Source: Daphnia pulex (lineage: Eukaryota > Arthropoda > Branchiopoda > Diplostraca > Daphniidae). Taken from it: a stretch of 64,000 nucleotides of DNA. The DNA is taken from the NCBI RefSeq assembly GCF_021134715.1, contig NC_060019.1, positions 8,804,001 to 8,868,000 on the forward strand. The letters are read 5' to 3'. Shown here piece after piece: positions 35,726-48,424 of this stretch. Position 1 is the first letter of the stretch. Each line of letters opens with the position of its first letter. Both the position numbers and the translations under genes were made by a program. The notes under the pieces were generated by a model. That model did no database searches and was not told the origin of the DNA. It saw only the letters and a program-made list of their open reading frames with translations.

Positions 35726-37796
35726 ATGTCACGATTCATCTTGTGTATCTGCGTTGCTCTGCTGCAGCTTGTATCGGGTGAGAAAGTGCTATCTGTTTGT
35801 GAAAACTAAAATCATTTTGAAACCAGTGATGCATGTAAAACTATCTATCAACTGAAAGAAAAGCCATTTTGAGGTGGAACACACCTTTTAACGCATCGTA
35901 TTCAAAACGTTTCGTTAAATTGAGAATTCCTCATCCCTATCATAATTAATTCAAGGGTTCTCATTTTAATTTCATCATTGTTATATGTTGCACGCTGCCG
36001 CTCTAATGTGTTATTATAATGATGACGAAATAACTCAGAAGCGTCGCTATCCGATCCGGTTTACGAAGGCGAAACCTGGGTGGAAAAGGATAGCCCTTTG
36101 AGAATTGTCTGCAAGATTCCTTTGCATGAACCCTACGTTTTGCAATGGACAAATAACAACGAGCCGCTTGATTTATCACTGGTTACTTAACCTAGCTTTT
36201 CTACTTCTTTTTATTGTAGTGGTTGGACTTACAAAGTAGTTTGTTAAAATTTTAATCCACCCTATTTCAAAGTCCTCGCAGACTTTGTAATCTCTCTTCT
36301 ATTTTTCTATTTTCTACTCTGTGTCTCTGCAATGGTTTTGTGATCGATAGACCGGCGAGATAGGATATACCATTGAGGATGACTTCCTTGAGGCAGAGTC
36401 CGCCTTGGTGTCGATCTTGAGTGTCAGTAAGACTCAGCCCATGCACGCCGGTTCTTATCGTTGTAACGAATTATCTTCCCACGGGCATCTAATTCTGGTC
36501 CTCAGTGGTACACACATGTGCACAATGCATATATATCAAGTTACGCTGACGTCTATTAGTTAGAGCCTTTATGCCGACAATAGCTATGCTTCAATCCGCT
36601 AGACCTTAAGCAATTTATTGCGCTAATTCTTTTGTTTGGGCCATTTTATTATTGTTTTTCATTTTCTTGCATTATGCCGTTGTAAAATGTAACACATTTT
36701 AATCTATGGACTTTACCATAGGTGAGGTGGTTGAAACTGGGTTCAAGTATGGGCAAGCCGAGCTTATCTTGAATTGCACTCTGCCTGATGATAGTGTATC
36801 ATGGTATGTTCGTTAGTTATTTTTTTCGAATTCTAATTGTAAAAATGCAATTAATTTTCTTACTGTGCAATTCAGGTTTAAAAATGGCACGAAATTGGAA
36901 GACAGGGAATCATCGCATGAAATGAGCAAATTGATAATGACCAAAGTAAATGGCGTTCACGAGTTGAAAATCACCAAACCCAAAATTGGTGATATTGGCA
37001 GTTATACTTGCGAGGGCATGGGCAAGGCTGCCACTGACTTCCGTGTGGCCAGTAAGTCAAATTAACTATTCTATTCTCGGACGAGGTAGTTTATGTAACA
37101 AATGTATTCGTTAACAGTGGAGCCAATTGTCGCAGCCATGGCCCAATCGTTCAACATTGTTGAAGGAGAGAACTTCCGCTTACCATGCCTTGTGTACGGT
37201 TATCCCACCCCAAGCATCGAATGGCTCCGAGGTTTGAATTTCAAATTTATTCGCTGTCCTTGTTTTGTAAATCTTAATTTTTCTAATGGCTGTAGAAGCC
37301 AACGAGGGTGAATGGGAGACCCTGCCCGCCGACGGTCATTTCATGTTCGAACCCAACAACGAAGAAATCGTCAACGGCACGTTGGTGATCAAAGAAATTA
37401 AAATTGAAGATCGCGATAACTACATGTGCCGCGCTTCCAACGATCTCGGCAACCACAACGGCACCACATTGATCCGTGTTATTGGTAGCTAAACATTCCT
37501 TTTCTATAACTTACCTTACATGCTTCACCTATGGGTTTGTTCTCATAGATAAATATGCCGCACTTTGGCCATTCCTGGGCATCTGCGTTGAGGTGATTGT
37601 TCTGTGTGCTGTCATCTTCGTCTGTGAAAAGCGTCGAAACAAGAAACAATTCGACGAGTCAGACAATGAGCAAAACAACACGTAAACCATTTTTGATTAG
37701 CTCTTTTTCTGGATTGTACTTAATTAACTCAAATTTTATTTAAACAGGAAACACGCTAGTAACGCAAAAGACTCTGAAGTTCGCAACCGCAAGTAA
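35726..37796 (+). CDS. Bsg: Basigin-like immunoglobulin membrane glycoprotein
   Basis: Nine plus-strand exons: 35726..35777, 36039..36181, 36351..36507, 36722..36803, 36876..37051, 37118..37231, 37296..37484, 37549..37681 and 37748..37796 (364 aa). It starts with a signal peptide (MSRFILCICVALLQLVSG). Three Ig domains follow, each with its cysteine pair: IVCKI...SYRCNE, LILNCTL...SYTCEGMG and RLPCLVYGYP...NYMCRASN. The membrane segment YAALWPFLGICVEVIVLCAV contains the intramembrane Glu that marks the basigin/neuroplastin/embigin family. A short charged tail follows (EKRRNKKQFDESDNEQNN...). Family role: cell-surface chaperone for monocarboxylate transporters and a regulator of cell adhesion. 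Exon 2 ends at a weak donor (CTG|GTTACT). Several N-glycosylation sequons are visible (NGT, NCT). Confidence 0.95.
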
Positions 37797-38686
37797 ATTT
37801 AAAAAAAGACAGTGGCTTCTGCCTTGCATGTAGGATTTGTTGAAAAAAAAGACAACAACGCCATTTCGTGTGTTTTACCAGTTGTCAGAATTATCCCATA
37901 GCAATTTTCATGTTTTTTTTTTTTATTTCTTTTTGTCAGTCAGAAGAAAACGTAATCCCTGTGTAGTTTGTGCAAAGAGGTCTAAAAACTAGATTGCCGA
38001 TTTTTACTCGGATACCTAAGCTATAATAATTACTAATCTCTTTTTGAAATTTAAAAACAAGTTAACTAGTTTGGCATGACTGTTATTTGGAGGGAAAGAT
38101 TTAGGAGAAATGAAAAAAAAAAATTTAATTTCTTTTCAATGGTCTTCTTAAATGAAGTTTTCCTAACTTCACGTTCCTCTTTCCTCATCTTGCCCAATAC
38201 CTCTTTATTCTCTCCTCTAACAGTTGTGCGATCCTAATTTAAAATGATTCAACTAGTTGGTGTTTTTTCTTAAATACACAACTCTTCTTCGATGTGATTG
38301 CATTATTAAACCTTCCGACAGCGATGCTTCAACTGATTTATGATTGGGTATTATCGAATGTTGTCTCGGTCGTGCCATCGCAATTATATCCAGATCCTTT
38401 TAACTTTGGAATGTTGGATAAATACTGTATCTGTTGGTACTGTACATGGCCATGGTACTGTAATACTGTTGGTTCGTCTGAATTTCATTTGGAAAATCAT
38501 TGTAAAAATCAAGGTCCCATTATTCGGAATTCGTGTTTATTCAGTACGGGTTACAGAGCCATCTACCCGCAGACCATTAAACTGCTAGGACCTTGATTAC
38601 CGAAGATTGACTACATGCAGTTTGTTGGTTTGTTTCGATATTGATAACAAATCTTTTGGGTTTATCTACATATCTTGGAAATTAAA
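37797..38686 (+). other. Basigin 3' UTR and UBL7 upstream region
   Basis: This is an AT-rich stretch of 890 bp. It holds no AATAAA that I can assign; an ATTAAA is at 38305-38310. Two overlapping open frames at 38294-38596 have unrelated sequences in neighbouring phases and no family match, so I treat them as non-coding. Confidence 0.5.
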
Positions 38687-40110
38687 ATGTTGAACGTAAC
38701 AGTAAGTGTTAGGCGAAGCCCTACAGAGAGAGCTTTTCTGCAGTTGGAAAATGTTTCAGGTGATTTATCAGTGGCAGATTTGAAGAAGGATATATTACTG
38801 AAGGCAGGACTTGACAGCCAATGTCAGCTGGGTAAATCTTCATTTAGAAAATGTGAATAGATTTATATAATTCATTATGTAATTAAATTGTATTTCTTTA
38901 GAGCTCATCTACTCCTGCAGGCCTCTAAAGGATGAAACTACGTTGAATACATTGGAAAATGTGGACATTAAAATGTTTTATGCTACCGTTGTGAAGCCAG
39001 GTAAACACTGCAAGTTATAGAGTTATTGTCTTATCTCCAAAATTAACTACATTTTTATAATAGTTGAGAAGATTCAAGCCAAAAAATTGAATGCAGTTGA
39101 ACAGCATCAATTATTTTTGGCATTCAGGGCTGCAGTGACGAATCCCAATTTTCGGCAAACTCTCCAGAATTGTGCTAAACCTGAAAACATTCAGACCCTT
39201 GTGGAAACAGTGCCAGGACTGGCTGAAGATGAAATAGCTCTTTCTATGCTTCAAGATTGGGAACTGCTTTTGCACCTTGCTGATCCAAAAATTGTCCAAG
39301 TCCTTGTGGAAAAGCATCCAGCCCTTGTTGATGCCGCGAGCCGCATGATGACTTCTGTGTCAGAGTCTCTAGTCCCTGGTGGTAATCAAAGGCGAAGATC
39401 AAACAGTGCTGGCTGGCTAGCTAGATCTCTTGGTGCAGATTTAGAGGACGATATTATGGACGAAGATCAGCCGCAGCAACCCAGTACCAGTCAACCGGCT
39501 AATCGATCGGCTCAAGCAGCTATCAATAACCCTGGACTCACACCAGCTCAACTAGCCGCTGCTTTAAACTTTGCAATTGCCCAAAACAGCATTCGCCGTA
39601 CGTTTAAATATTTTATTACATTTTTGTCCGGATGCCAGCTATAAACGTTTTTTTTTTTTTTAACTAAACTGTACAGAACCCTCGCCGTCAACCAGTACAT
39701 CATCGCAACAACCTCAGCAACCATCTCTTTCACCAGGAGCACCTCAACAACAATCGCCTCGACTTGAGCAATCAAATTCCCGGGACAGAAGTAGTTCCAA
39801 CAATGGCTTGACTCCTGAAATGTTCACTTCAGCTCTTTTGCAAGCCATGACTCAGATGGGAGGAAGACCTAACAACAGTAATACTGCATCAAGTGTGGCT
39901 AGTAGTGACACAAGTACCGTTACCACCGGAGCTGAATCTCGTCGTGGCAACGATGATGCCCGTCTGCGGGAACAGTTTGATCGCTTCCTGCCTCAGATGC
40001 GTGAGTACGGAATCACCGACGATAGCCTCAGTTTGAGAGCTTTGCAAGCTACCAATGGTGACGTCGAAGCAGCGCTGAATCTTATTTATGCCGGACTCGT
40101 TGACGATTAA
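38687..40110 (+). CDS. UBL7: UBL7-like ubiquitin-like/UBA protein
   Basis: Four exons: 38687..38831, 38902..39000, 39064..39597 and 39677..40110 (403 aa). The N-terminus is a ubiquitin-like domain (MLNVTVSVRRSPTERAF ... LIYSCRPLKDETTL, residues 1 to ~82). The middle (AVTNPNFRQTLQNC, ALSMLQDWELLLHL) has the STI1-like feel of UBL-UBA shuttles. The C-terminus is a UBA domain (LPQMREYGITDDSLSLRALQ ... GDVEAALNLIYAG). A Ser/Gln/Pro-rich linker (residues ~225-350) separates them. The 'GITDDxLSLRALQAT.GD' UBA wording fits UBL7 rather than ubiquilins. I start at the ATG in TAAAATGTTG. Family role: binds ubiquitin and probably links ubiquitinated proteins to degradation or signalling. The gene ends about 290 bp before ZMAT5 on the same strand. 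Confidence 0.9.
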
Positions 40111-40248
40111 ATAAGACACTTTTTTTTTGATACAATATGATTTCAAAAGAAGTGAGGAAAGTGACTTTATAATCCGGTATTTTCAATACAGTTTTTTGTC
40201 TTTTTGTGGAATATACGCGCTTGTATACTTTTTTCTTTTTACTGTCTA

Positions 40249-40254
40249 AATAAA
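40249..40254 (+). terminator. Poly(A) signal AATAAA for the UBL7-like gene
   Basis: AATAAA lies 139 bp after the UBL7-like stop codon, followed within 20 bp by a GT/T-containing stretch, and about 150 bp before the ZMAT5 ATG. The position fits cleavage between the two tandem genes. Confidence 0.65.
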
Positions 40255-40401
40255 TTCTAATAGTTGTCCTTCCCTCTACGCTAGATGGCAGCCGTGTAGT
40301 AAATATTAGTAAATATCGGTCCTAGTCGGTTTTCACAACGTCTTGAATCTTGATTTGAAACCAATTTTAATTTGTGTGGATCTAGAATTAACTTGATAAT
40401 A

Positions 40402-41326
40402 ATGGGAAAGAAATATTATTGTGGTAGATTATAATTACAATACTTTATTAAGATATATTATTTATTACTTTTAATAATAGATTATTGCGATGCTTCGTTT
40501 CCTGACGGTAAAGAAGGTCGGAAAAAACACAACCTTGGCCTCGTTCATCAGAGAATGAAAGAAGCACATTTCAAACAGTTTACAGGTAACATGACTTATT
40601 GAATGAAAGGGAAGAGAACCCCAACTTATTACTCTCAAATTGAAAATAAAAAGATTCTAGAACAAAGCTAGCTCAAGAGCTGCAGAAAACACCTTGCAGA
40701 AGATATTTGCAAGGAATCCCATGCAAGTTTGGAGATGATTGCAGGTTCTCCCATCTATTGCCACACGAAATAGATCATCTGAGATACGCAGGTGACCCCA
40801 GCCCATTTATTGTTGTGTATAAATGAACAACCACTCAATGTAGCGTATATTATATCTAGCTGAAATGGAGGAGACGGCCTGCATTAAGTTTCCGAGTCAG
40901 TTGCTGAAAAAGGATCAGCCACCAATAGATGATTTTGTGAAGAAGGTTGAACAGTTGGTGAGGGAGAAAGAAATGGCATCTGATAAATCAAGTTTATGGG
41001 CACCATTTGAAAATGTAAGTCCTGATGTTTCATGTTGATTTTGCATGATGATTTTGTAGATATATCCCCCCCCCTCTCCCCGATTATAATCTCACGAAAC
41101 GTTTTGGGGAAAAGAGGAATCAAAGTTGGGAAAAAAACATTTTTTTGTCGTGTAACAAAATTTTCAGTTTTTAACTGATTTTGCGTTGCGTCCCTTTTCA
41201 TCTCCTGCCGAGCATTCCGCTCTCATGTGCTGGTTAAAATACGTTCACGATGACGTTCTAGTGCAACTAGCTGTTCCTCTTTATCTTTGGGGGGAAATCA
41301 AGTCATGCGTCGAAATGTTATTATGA
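40402..41326 (+). CDS. ZMAT5: ZMAT5-like U11/U12 snRNP 20 kDa zinc-finger protein
   Basis: Exons 40402..40423 (22 nt), 40481..40585, 40654..40791, 40860..41014 and a tentative last exon 41168..41326 (192 aa). A U1-type C2H2 finger starts at the first residues (MGKKYYCDYCDASF...KKHNLGLVH, C7/C10/H24/H30). A CCCH finger follows, PCRRYLQGIPCKFGDDCRFSH, with C-x8-C-x5-C-x3-H spacing. This two-finger order is that of ZMAT5, a protein of the minor (U12-type) spliceosome; human ZMAT5 is about 170 aa. The first finger's Asp codon is split by the intron after only 22 coding bases. The last exon is in phase (acceptor TTTTCAG) and carries LTDFALRPFSS, loosely like the family's C-terminal LPPSLRxP, but the following ~40 residues are unconvincing. 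The alternative is readthrough of the exon-4 donor to a TGA seven codons on. Its own introns look U2-type (GT..AG). Confidence 0.85.
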
Positions 41327-44300
41327 TGCCCGAGGGGTCATAATTTCATTAAGCCACGCTATATGTAATTATGACATCAACTCAATCACGATGGAGAGTG
41401 TATGTCTTACTGCTACGTCTATTTAGTTATTAGTCGTTTGTGCCTGCTCTCCGTTGCTAAGTGCAGCCGTGATGAAAGGGGGGGACCGTCTTTTTTCTTC
41501 ATCGTTGAAAATGTCAATTTCAAAAGTGAATTTTCTCCTCGTAACGGAATAGTACGTAGCTAGACATTTGCAGTAGCGGTGATATTGTTCGTTTCTGTAC
41601 AGTGTACACGGAACACACAACAACGTCGTCGTCGTCGCGCTAATTTGGTCAACGTTCGCGTTGTTGTATTCCCTCGCCTGCCCACTTTGTCGTTCGGTTG
41701 CCATATAGTCTCTCTGACTCCGCATTCGCTTCTTCCCGTTGGCTTTTGATTCCAGCGCTAATGGAAATAAGGGGGGGGACTGCTGCCATCTTTGCTGCTT
41801 CCTCCTCCTATTCTCATTGTGCTGTTGCTTTGTAGCGTAAAGAGCTGAGCTAGACTACACTTGGGTAACACAGAGAGTTTGATTACAAAGGTGGGTCGGC
41901 CCTGCCCGGAATAATGGACGGACCCGAACAGCAGCAGCAGCAGCAAATATAGTTCTTCTCATATGTACGCCTTCCTTTTATCTACTAGGTACCTATTGGG
42001 TAGGCGGCGGATGGGTGGGAAGTTGTGCATTACGCAAGAAAAGCAATATGGAAATGATGGTATAGTATAACGCGTTAGATGATGATGAAAGGAGCCGGTT
42101 GTTCGCCGTATAGCAAAAGTCTCTTTTACCATTTGATCCCCAGTCAAATAGACACGGCAAATAGATATTACGTTTTCCTCCAGCAGCAGTCAGCTTCTTT
42201 CAAGATGGGGGATCTATTGAGGACGGAGCTAGATATTGACTGGGCGAGGTCAAACAAACAAACAAACAAACACAAATGTTGTATTGGAAGGCAAATAACT
42301 TGTAGAGCTATTTGGTGATTGTCCTGGCGGAACAACAACCTGCCGCCGTCGAGGGATGTCGACCTACTTTGTATAATATCTCCTTGTTCATGTCATGGGC
42401 GCAAACACTCGTCCACTCTGATACAACGACCGAGCAATTTCTTCCGCCCAAAAGTGGATGATGATTCGAGACATTTTGTTCCTATCGAAGACAAATGTCG
42501 GTCACGTGATCCACTTGTTGTTGTGGTTAAAAAAGCGATTCCTATATTGCCCTGGTCCCAACTTCCTGCTGTATTTACCGAGAACTCGAATTGATAAAAC
42601 GGCTTGTCCTACATAATGGACGATGTTTCCTATATATATTCACGACTGGGATTATATAGGAAACCAACAGGAAACTATACAGTAACCTCGTGTGGACAAG
42701 TCCGACGTCGAGAACTCTTGGCTGTATTATTCATTTGTTAATTCGGGCGAAATGCGTTCAACTATCAAACGGTTGATGGCCTGGAAATCAACTCGACTTT
42801 TTAATCGAAACTAGAAAGTAGAAAGAAGAAAAAAAAAAGTGTCCAATCAAGTGAGAGCGTCGTAGCAATCAAATTCCGGGTTGAACGTTCTTTCTCGTCG
42901 TTGGTTGGCGTCCGTCCGCTCGTCGGGAATACAATATAAAACCGATCGATGAACGAGATGGTGGAAGAAGAAGGGGGGTCGGTTGATTTTATTCGCCCCA
43001 CTCAGCAGTCAAAGCGGACGACGGCACTGGTAGAGATGTGTGTACTGTAGCTTTTTCCCGTTTTTCCTGCTGCTGAAGAAGCAAATCTGTTTGTGGATTG
43101 ATCGAGTGAAGAGAATTGAATTCGCCCTCCTCCTGTTGGTGCTGCTGCAGCAGCAACAACTGGGCGTCCTTTATGTAGCCAAAGCTACTTAACCGGTTTA
43201 TCCCATCAGCTGGCGAGCTGGCCTTGCTCAGCTCCGCGTTCGCAAGGGTTTATATACTATTTCGCTAGCTCGATCATAACCCTATTATTTCCTCTTACAT
43301 ATTATTAGAAATGTTGTACAGAAATAGGGGGGAGGGAGGACGACAGTCTATTTTTATCTCTTCTTCTTTATTCCCCCTCACTTTTGAATTATATGATATT
43401 CTTTTTTTTTTAAGAAATCTGCCTCTAGGAGATATTATATATGGTCTCGGATGATTAGGATGCGCCAGACTATATAGTATATTTTTCTTCTTCTTCTTTT
43501 GGGGGATTTTGTATTCATCCGTTTTCAATTATCTTTATGTGCTCAGCAGTGTGCGGCGCGTTGGTGCTGCTCACGTATACGAGACGTGTCGTCCTGCTTC
43601 CGCAACTTCAATTATATTCCCGGCGTCCAATCCCCTTGCTCGTTTATGTACAGCCAAAACCTATAACAACCAGCAACCCAATTTTCCCCTCAGTTCATCC
43701 CCAAATCTCTCTCTCTCTCTTCTCCGACTATACACAGAGAGAGAGACACACACCCACCTCATAATAGCCTGCAGCCTCCTGTGCGCGCGTATTACTATAT
43801 AGTGGCCCGTCTTATCCTCTTGAAGGCACCCGAGAAATCGTCACGAGTCGGAACCTCCGAAACAGATTTCCGGAGATGTTGGGAAAATGGAAAATGGTCG
43901 CGGGTTGTCGTGGATGTTGCATCAGCGCAGCAAGTGTCCGTCTCTTGTTGTGTCTGTCCATCATCCGGTCGATCCGCATCAAACCCGCCAGCCATCAACT
44001 CTCTCTCCCCCCTGCTCGGTTCACGTAGATAACCCGGGCACCACCTTCTCCTTACCCCCATAGGGCGAAATGGCCGTACACAACAACAACAACAATAATG
44101 AGGTGAAATTTCGGGCGGAATTGAGGGATCATAAAGAGCAGTTGCCTTGTGTATTCACGGAGGAGACTGGGTTGTGAGTCAACATTTGCGAATGATAGAA
44201 ACGGTCCGATAATGGAAAATGGGTGGCAGTTTCTAGACAAGTCAATTAAATCAAGGTTAATATTGGCATTGATAAACGCGCGGCACATTTGAAATGAGTT

Positions 44301-47300
44301 GGATGATATAGCCGGGCCTAGGGGTTGGAGGCTGCTGTTACTGACGTCCTTCCTCATTTTGAAGCGTCGCGCGTTGGAGAGAGAATCGCAAGGAGCGATA
44401 GAGAGAGAGAGAGAGAGTTGATGATGGAGCCTGCGCTTTATATAATAGGGAAAAACCCCTCCCGGTTGCGCCTTGCACGTTCTAGCAGCAGCAGCAGCCC
44501 CGTTGGCTTTTGTGAATACCCACCCCCCGTCGAGATCAAACAACTTATTGCCGGGACTGCTTCTGCTCCTGCCGTGTAATTATAAGCTAATAGTCGGGAG
44601 AGCATCTAATACAATAGAGTCAAGTGCACAGCACATACGTACGCGCATAGATAGTTGATGCAGCTCTCAATATCTGTGCGGCTCCGGTGCGATAGATAAA
44701 GTGGCGCGGTTTGATAATGAAACGGGCGCGGCACAGATGGGTCAGACAAGTTCCCCTCACATCATCTTAATAGGTCGAAGAGTACAATGAAAACCTTGGC
44801 CGCCGACGTCTCGGGACGGCGACCGACCCCACCAACTTGCTGGGCTGGGCTGCCGCTTTGGCAGACGCGTTTCCCCACGTCGAGATCAGCAAGATCGATA
44901 CCAACAAAAATTGAGCTTGTTTCGTCTCCTCTCCCTTGGCAGGATCTTTTTTTTATTATTACTTTTTTAAAACTCAAACAAAGAATCAAACTGTAGAGAA
45001 AGAAACACGCCCGACCGGCTGTGTGTGTGTCTACATCTAAAAATCTTGAGCCAATATTGGCTTTTTCTTGAATCGAATTCACCTACTTTGTATTTTATGT
45101 GTATCGACAGAGAGGATATATGTAGCCAGAACGACTGTGAGTTTTCCTCCGTCTCCTAGATACATGCTGCACTTGCCTTTATAGCCTTTCTATATTTCAC
45201 AGCAGGATCAACAGACAAATGTCAATATGCTGCTCCCATATGTAACTCTAAATGTGCTGTACGCAAAGATTCTTTTTCTTTCCATTCGCTACTAAACTAG
45301 ATAGTATCTGCTTTGATTGATTTTTATTCCCCCCAGTTTGATGCAATTCATTTTGGAATTTAAAAAAATGGGAGGGAGCTGTGCAAATAGAAGCACCGGG
45401 CGAGCCAATTTTCAAATCATAATTTGGAAAACCGGTTGTTTTGATTGATGCGACGAACGATCACCGAGAGGAACGTGTTAAGGGGCTGGAAAGGGGTGGG
45501 TCATATTGTTGTGACAGCCAGCGCAGCAAACTCATAATGCAAATATACGCAGCAGCTAGACGGGGAGAGAGATGAACGGAAGTTGTAGTAGTAGTAGTAT
45601 TAGATGATGACGCGATCAAGTCGTCGGCTGTTGATGACTGATGAGTTTGATGGAGAGGCCAGTCTCAGTTTACCGTTGCGTCTATTGTGCGGTCGACTCG
45701 ATTGTTTGTTGGCACCGTAGATTTTCTAACGATTGTCATCCGGTTATAATCACGATTAAATTCTATTCACTTTCCCGTAAAAGTGATAGCAATTGGGGGG
45801 AAAAAAGTGCGTGACAAATCAACTAGTTGGAGCAATACTAACCTGGGAATATAATAAGACGCCTTATACGCCATATACTAGACACAGCCGGCCGTGTATT
45901 AATGACGCAAACGTCTCGACTCCAATAAAAACAGCCGTCTAGAGATCCGTAGATCCTTAATTGATAAGAGCCCATCTTCTAATATTATCGCAACAACATC
46001 GTCGTACAACAACACGAATTGGCCTTGTTATTCCACTACTGCGCAACAATTTCTCCCGAGATCCTCATTTGTAGATGTAAAAAGATTAACGGCGATCCTT
46101 TTTGAAACGAAAAAAGTTGTCCCCCCCCCCTTCGCCGAAATAATTATAAGCCTGTTTGAATGAAAATTGGGAGGGGAATAATATCTAATGGAAGTCGACA
46201 CATCCAGGTCATCATCATCATTAACGTGTATAGAGCTATACCAACATATTCTGTTGTCATTTGGGGGGGAGAGAGAGTTGTTACCTGACGTCTGCTGGTG
46301 TGTAAAGGGAGGATACAGTAGACTAGAGAGTCTCGATTGCCTATCGCGGATGAGAGTTGAGGTGCATGTCATAAAACGAGGTGGCGGGATCACATAAACA
46401 AACGTTATCCACACCCATCCGGATGCTGTTGTGCATTGCCCAGGTCGAGCGTTGGGGGGGAGCTCAATTGATATGCGTGTGATACTTTCTCTCTCACCCA
46501 CTGCACAACTCGGTTGATGATGGTTAACTAAGCCACGGATGATCACAGCCCAATCCAGCAGGAATCCATCCATTCTTCTTCTTCATTCTGTCCGGCTGTG
46601 TCCCCAACCGAAAATTAAAAAAAGGGAGAACCATGACAACGTTTCGTACAGTTGACTTCCGGGCGGACCAGCGAATCCCACACCCATGCCCATTTCTTAT
46701 TTCCATTTTTTTAAAAATTTTTTCCTCATTTTTTCCTGGACTGGCCATTGATTCAACTCATCCATCCACGTCTTTTATTTCACACATAGTCCACGCAACA
46801 AACGTATATCCCCCCCCCCCCTCTCTCCTGTACTATACTGTATTATTATTCAATTGATGTGCCAATAGTATTGTAGACTATATTCCGGACAATCTGAGCG
46901 AATAGCTGGATGACAATAATATGCGGAAGACGTGTGTGTGCGTAATTCGTCCCCACTGCGCACGGCAATTTCACCCGGACTGTTTGAAAATCACTTTGGG
47001 GTTTTATTCATTTTCCGTTTGCAGCAAGAGTCTCTGCTGGTCATGTTACGGCACTTTGTGTGCTCGATCCCGCGTCCACCCGTGTACTACTATATTTATG
47101 GCTATTTAATCGGATTGTCCGGTGACAGCCTGATCGACCAGCCAGTCGTGTACATATAGGACAGATTGAACCCGTGCGGAGTATATTATTATTATTCCCC
47201 CCCGCAGCTGAGGGGGGAAACGGTTTCCACGATATATTTCACTCGCCAATGTTGCACAGATACGTAGTAGTACAGGAGGATCTGGTCTGCTACGTTTTAA

Positions 47301-47952
47301 CACGTAAGAGGTTAACTAACCCCTTTTTTTTTGAGGGTGTCTCTTTTTTTTTTTCATTTCGGTCGCATGTGGGGAACGCGTGCGTGACCCATTTCATTAC
47401 GTTACATTCCGGCACAACTCACCGGTGACACTATGCACGAACCAAAAAAAAAATAAAAAGAGGAGCATCTGAGGAGTGAGACAAACGGCACACACAGGAG
47501 GTGGTGGGACCCCCGAAAATCCTCGTACACGTTTTCCCTCCTCCCGCCTTTTATCGTCTCGATGATATCGATCCAACGCGCCCAGAGAACCTGTAACATC
47601 TTTTCTCATGTAAACCACACGTCGACTACTACTTTGCTCTTGCCTGGCTCTATTTATAGGTGCACGTCATAAACGAGGAGAAGATGGAAGAATTGAAATC
47701 TACGTCGTGATGATCTGTGAAGTTGGAATATTGGCAATGACTAATAGAACGCAGGTTAGTGGTGGTTATATTTAAAAATAATGATCAGTCAACATAATCT
47801 CTAAACAGTTTGGCTAGGATTGGAGGTGGACCGGCTATTCTGGAAGGATGGCGCATTCGATTCTAACCGCGTCCGAGTTCATTCTGCGCGACTAGCGAAA
47901 AGGCATATCAGGAGCCGAGTCTGTCATTCGAGCGCTCCATTTCTTAGCTGCA

Positions 47953-47983
47953 CTATAGTACTACTACCCTATAGTACTACTAC
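47953..47983. repeat. Tandem duplication of a 15-bp unit
   Basis: CTATAGTACTACTAC occurs twice, separated by one C. Confidence 0.9.
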
Positions 47984-48195
47984 GCAGCGGCGGAGTGAAC
48001 ATGAGGAGCTACTAGGAGCCTGTAGCGCCTGCTGCAGTCGTTGCCGCGGTCTATCCTATTACCCTCAACGCTAGTTCCTTGGCGTATTGATCGACGAACC
48101 ACCATCATCTCAGGAGCTTGAGCAGCCTCCCGTTTTTCTTCTCTCCCGGTCGTGGTGCCACACGCTCACACAAAGACAAGAGACGCTCGGGCGCC

Positions 48196-48249
48196 GGCTC
48201 CTGGCTGCTCCTGGCTGCTCCTGGCTCCTGGCTGCTCCTGGCTGCTGCT
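48196..48249. repeat. GCTCCTGGCT minisatellite
   Basis: Five to six tandem copies of a roughly 10-bp unit (GCTGCTCCTG and a shortened variant), seen directly. Confidence 0.85.
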
Positions 48250-48407
48250 CTGGAGATGCACCTTAGACTTTTATTTTATTTCATTTTTTTAAAGAAAAAT
48301 AAACAAACTGTAATAGAGTTTTTTGGTTGGTTGTTTGCACCACGTCTCTTTGATATTGTCTTGTTATTAGCATCCGCATTGTGCTGGCCCAGCTGGAGCG
48401 CGGTGTA

Positions 48408-48424
48408 GGGGGGGGGGGGGGGGG
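48408..48424. repeat. Poly-G tract of 17
   Basis: An uninterrupted run of seventeen G residues. Similar shorter runs occur near 8481, 8676, 10350 and 58785, and as poly-C near 46124, 46811 and 49816. Confidence 0.9.

Noticed and set aside
38294..38596. 100-codon ORF between basigin and the UBL7-like gene
   Set aside because: It begins at GTG rather than ATG, is overlapped by another open frame in the next phase, and lies where a 3' UTR is expected.
44052..44543. 163-codon minus-strand ORF
   Set aside because: No domain, repeat-derived Ala, Ser-Leu and Val runs, and no splice or start support.
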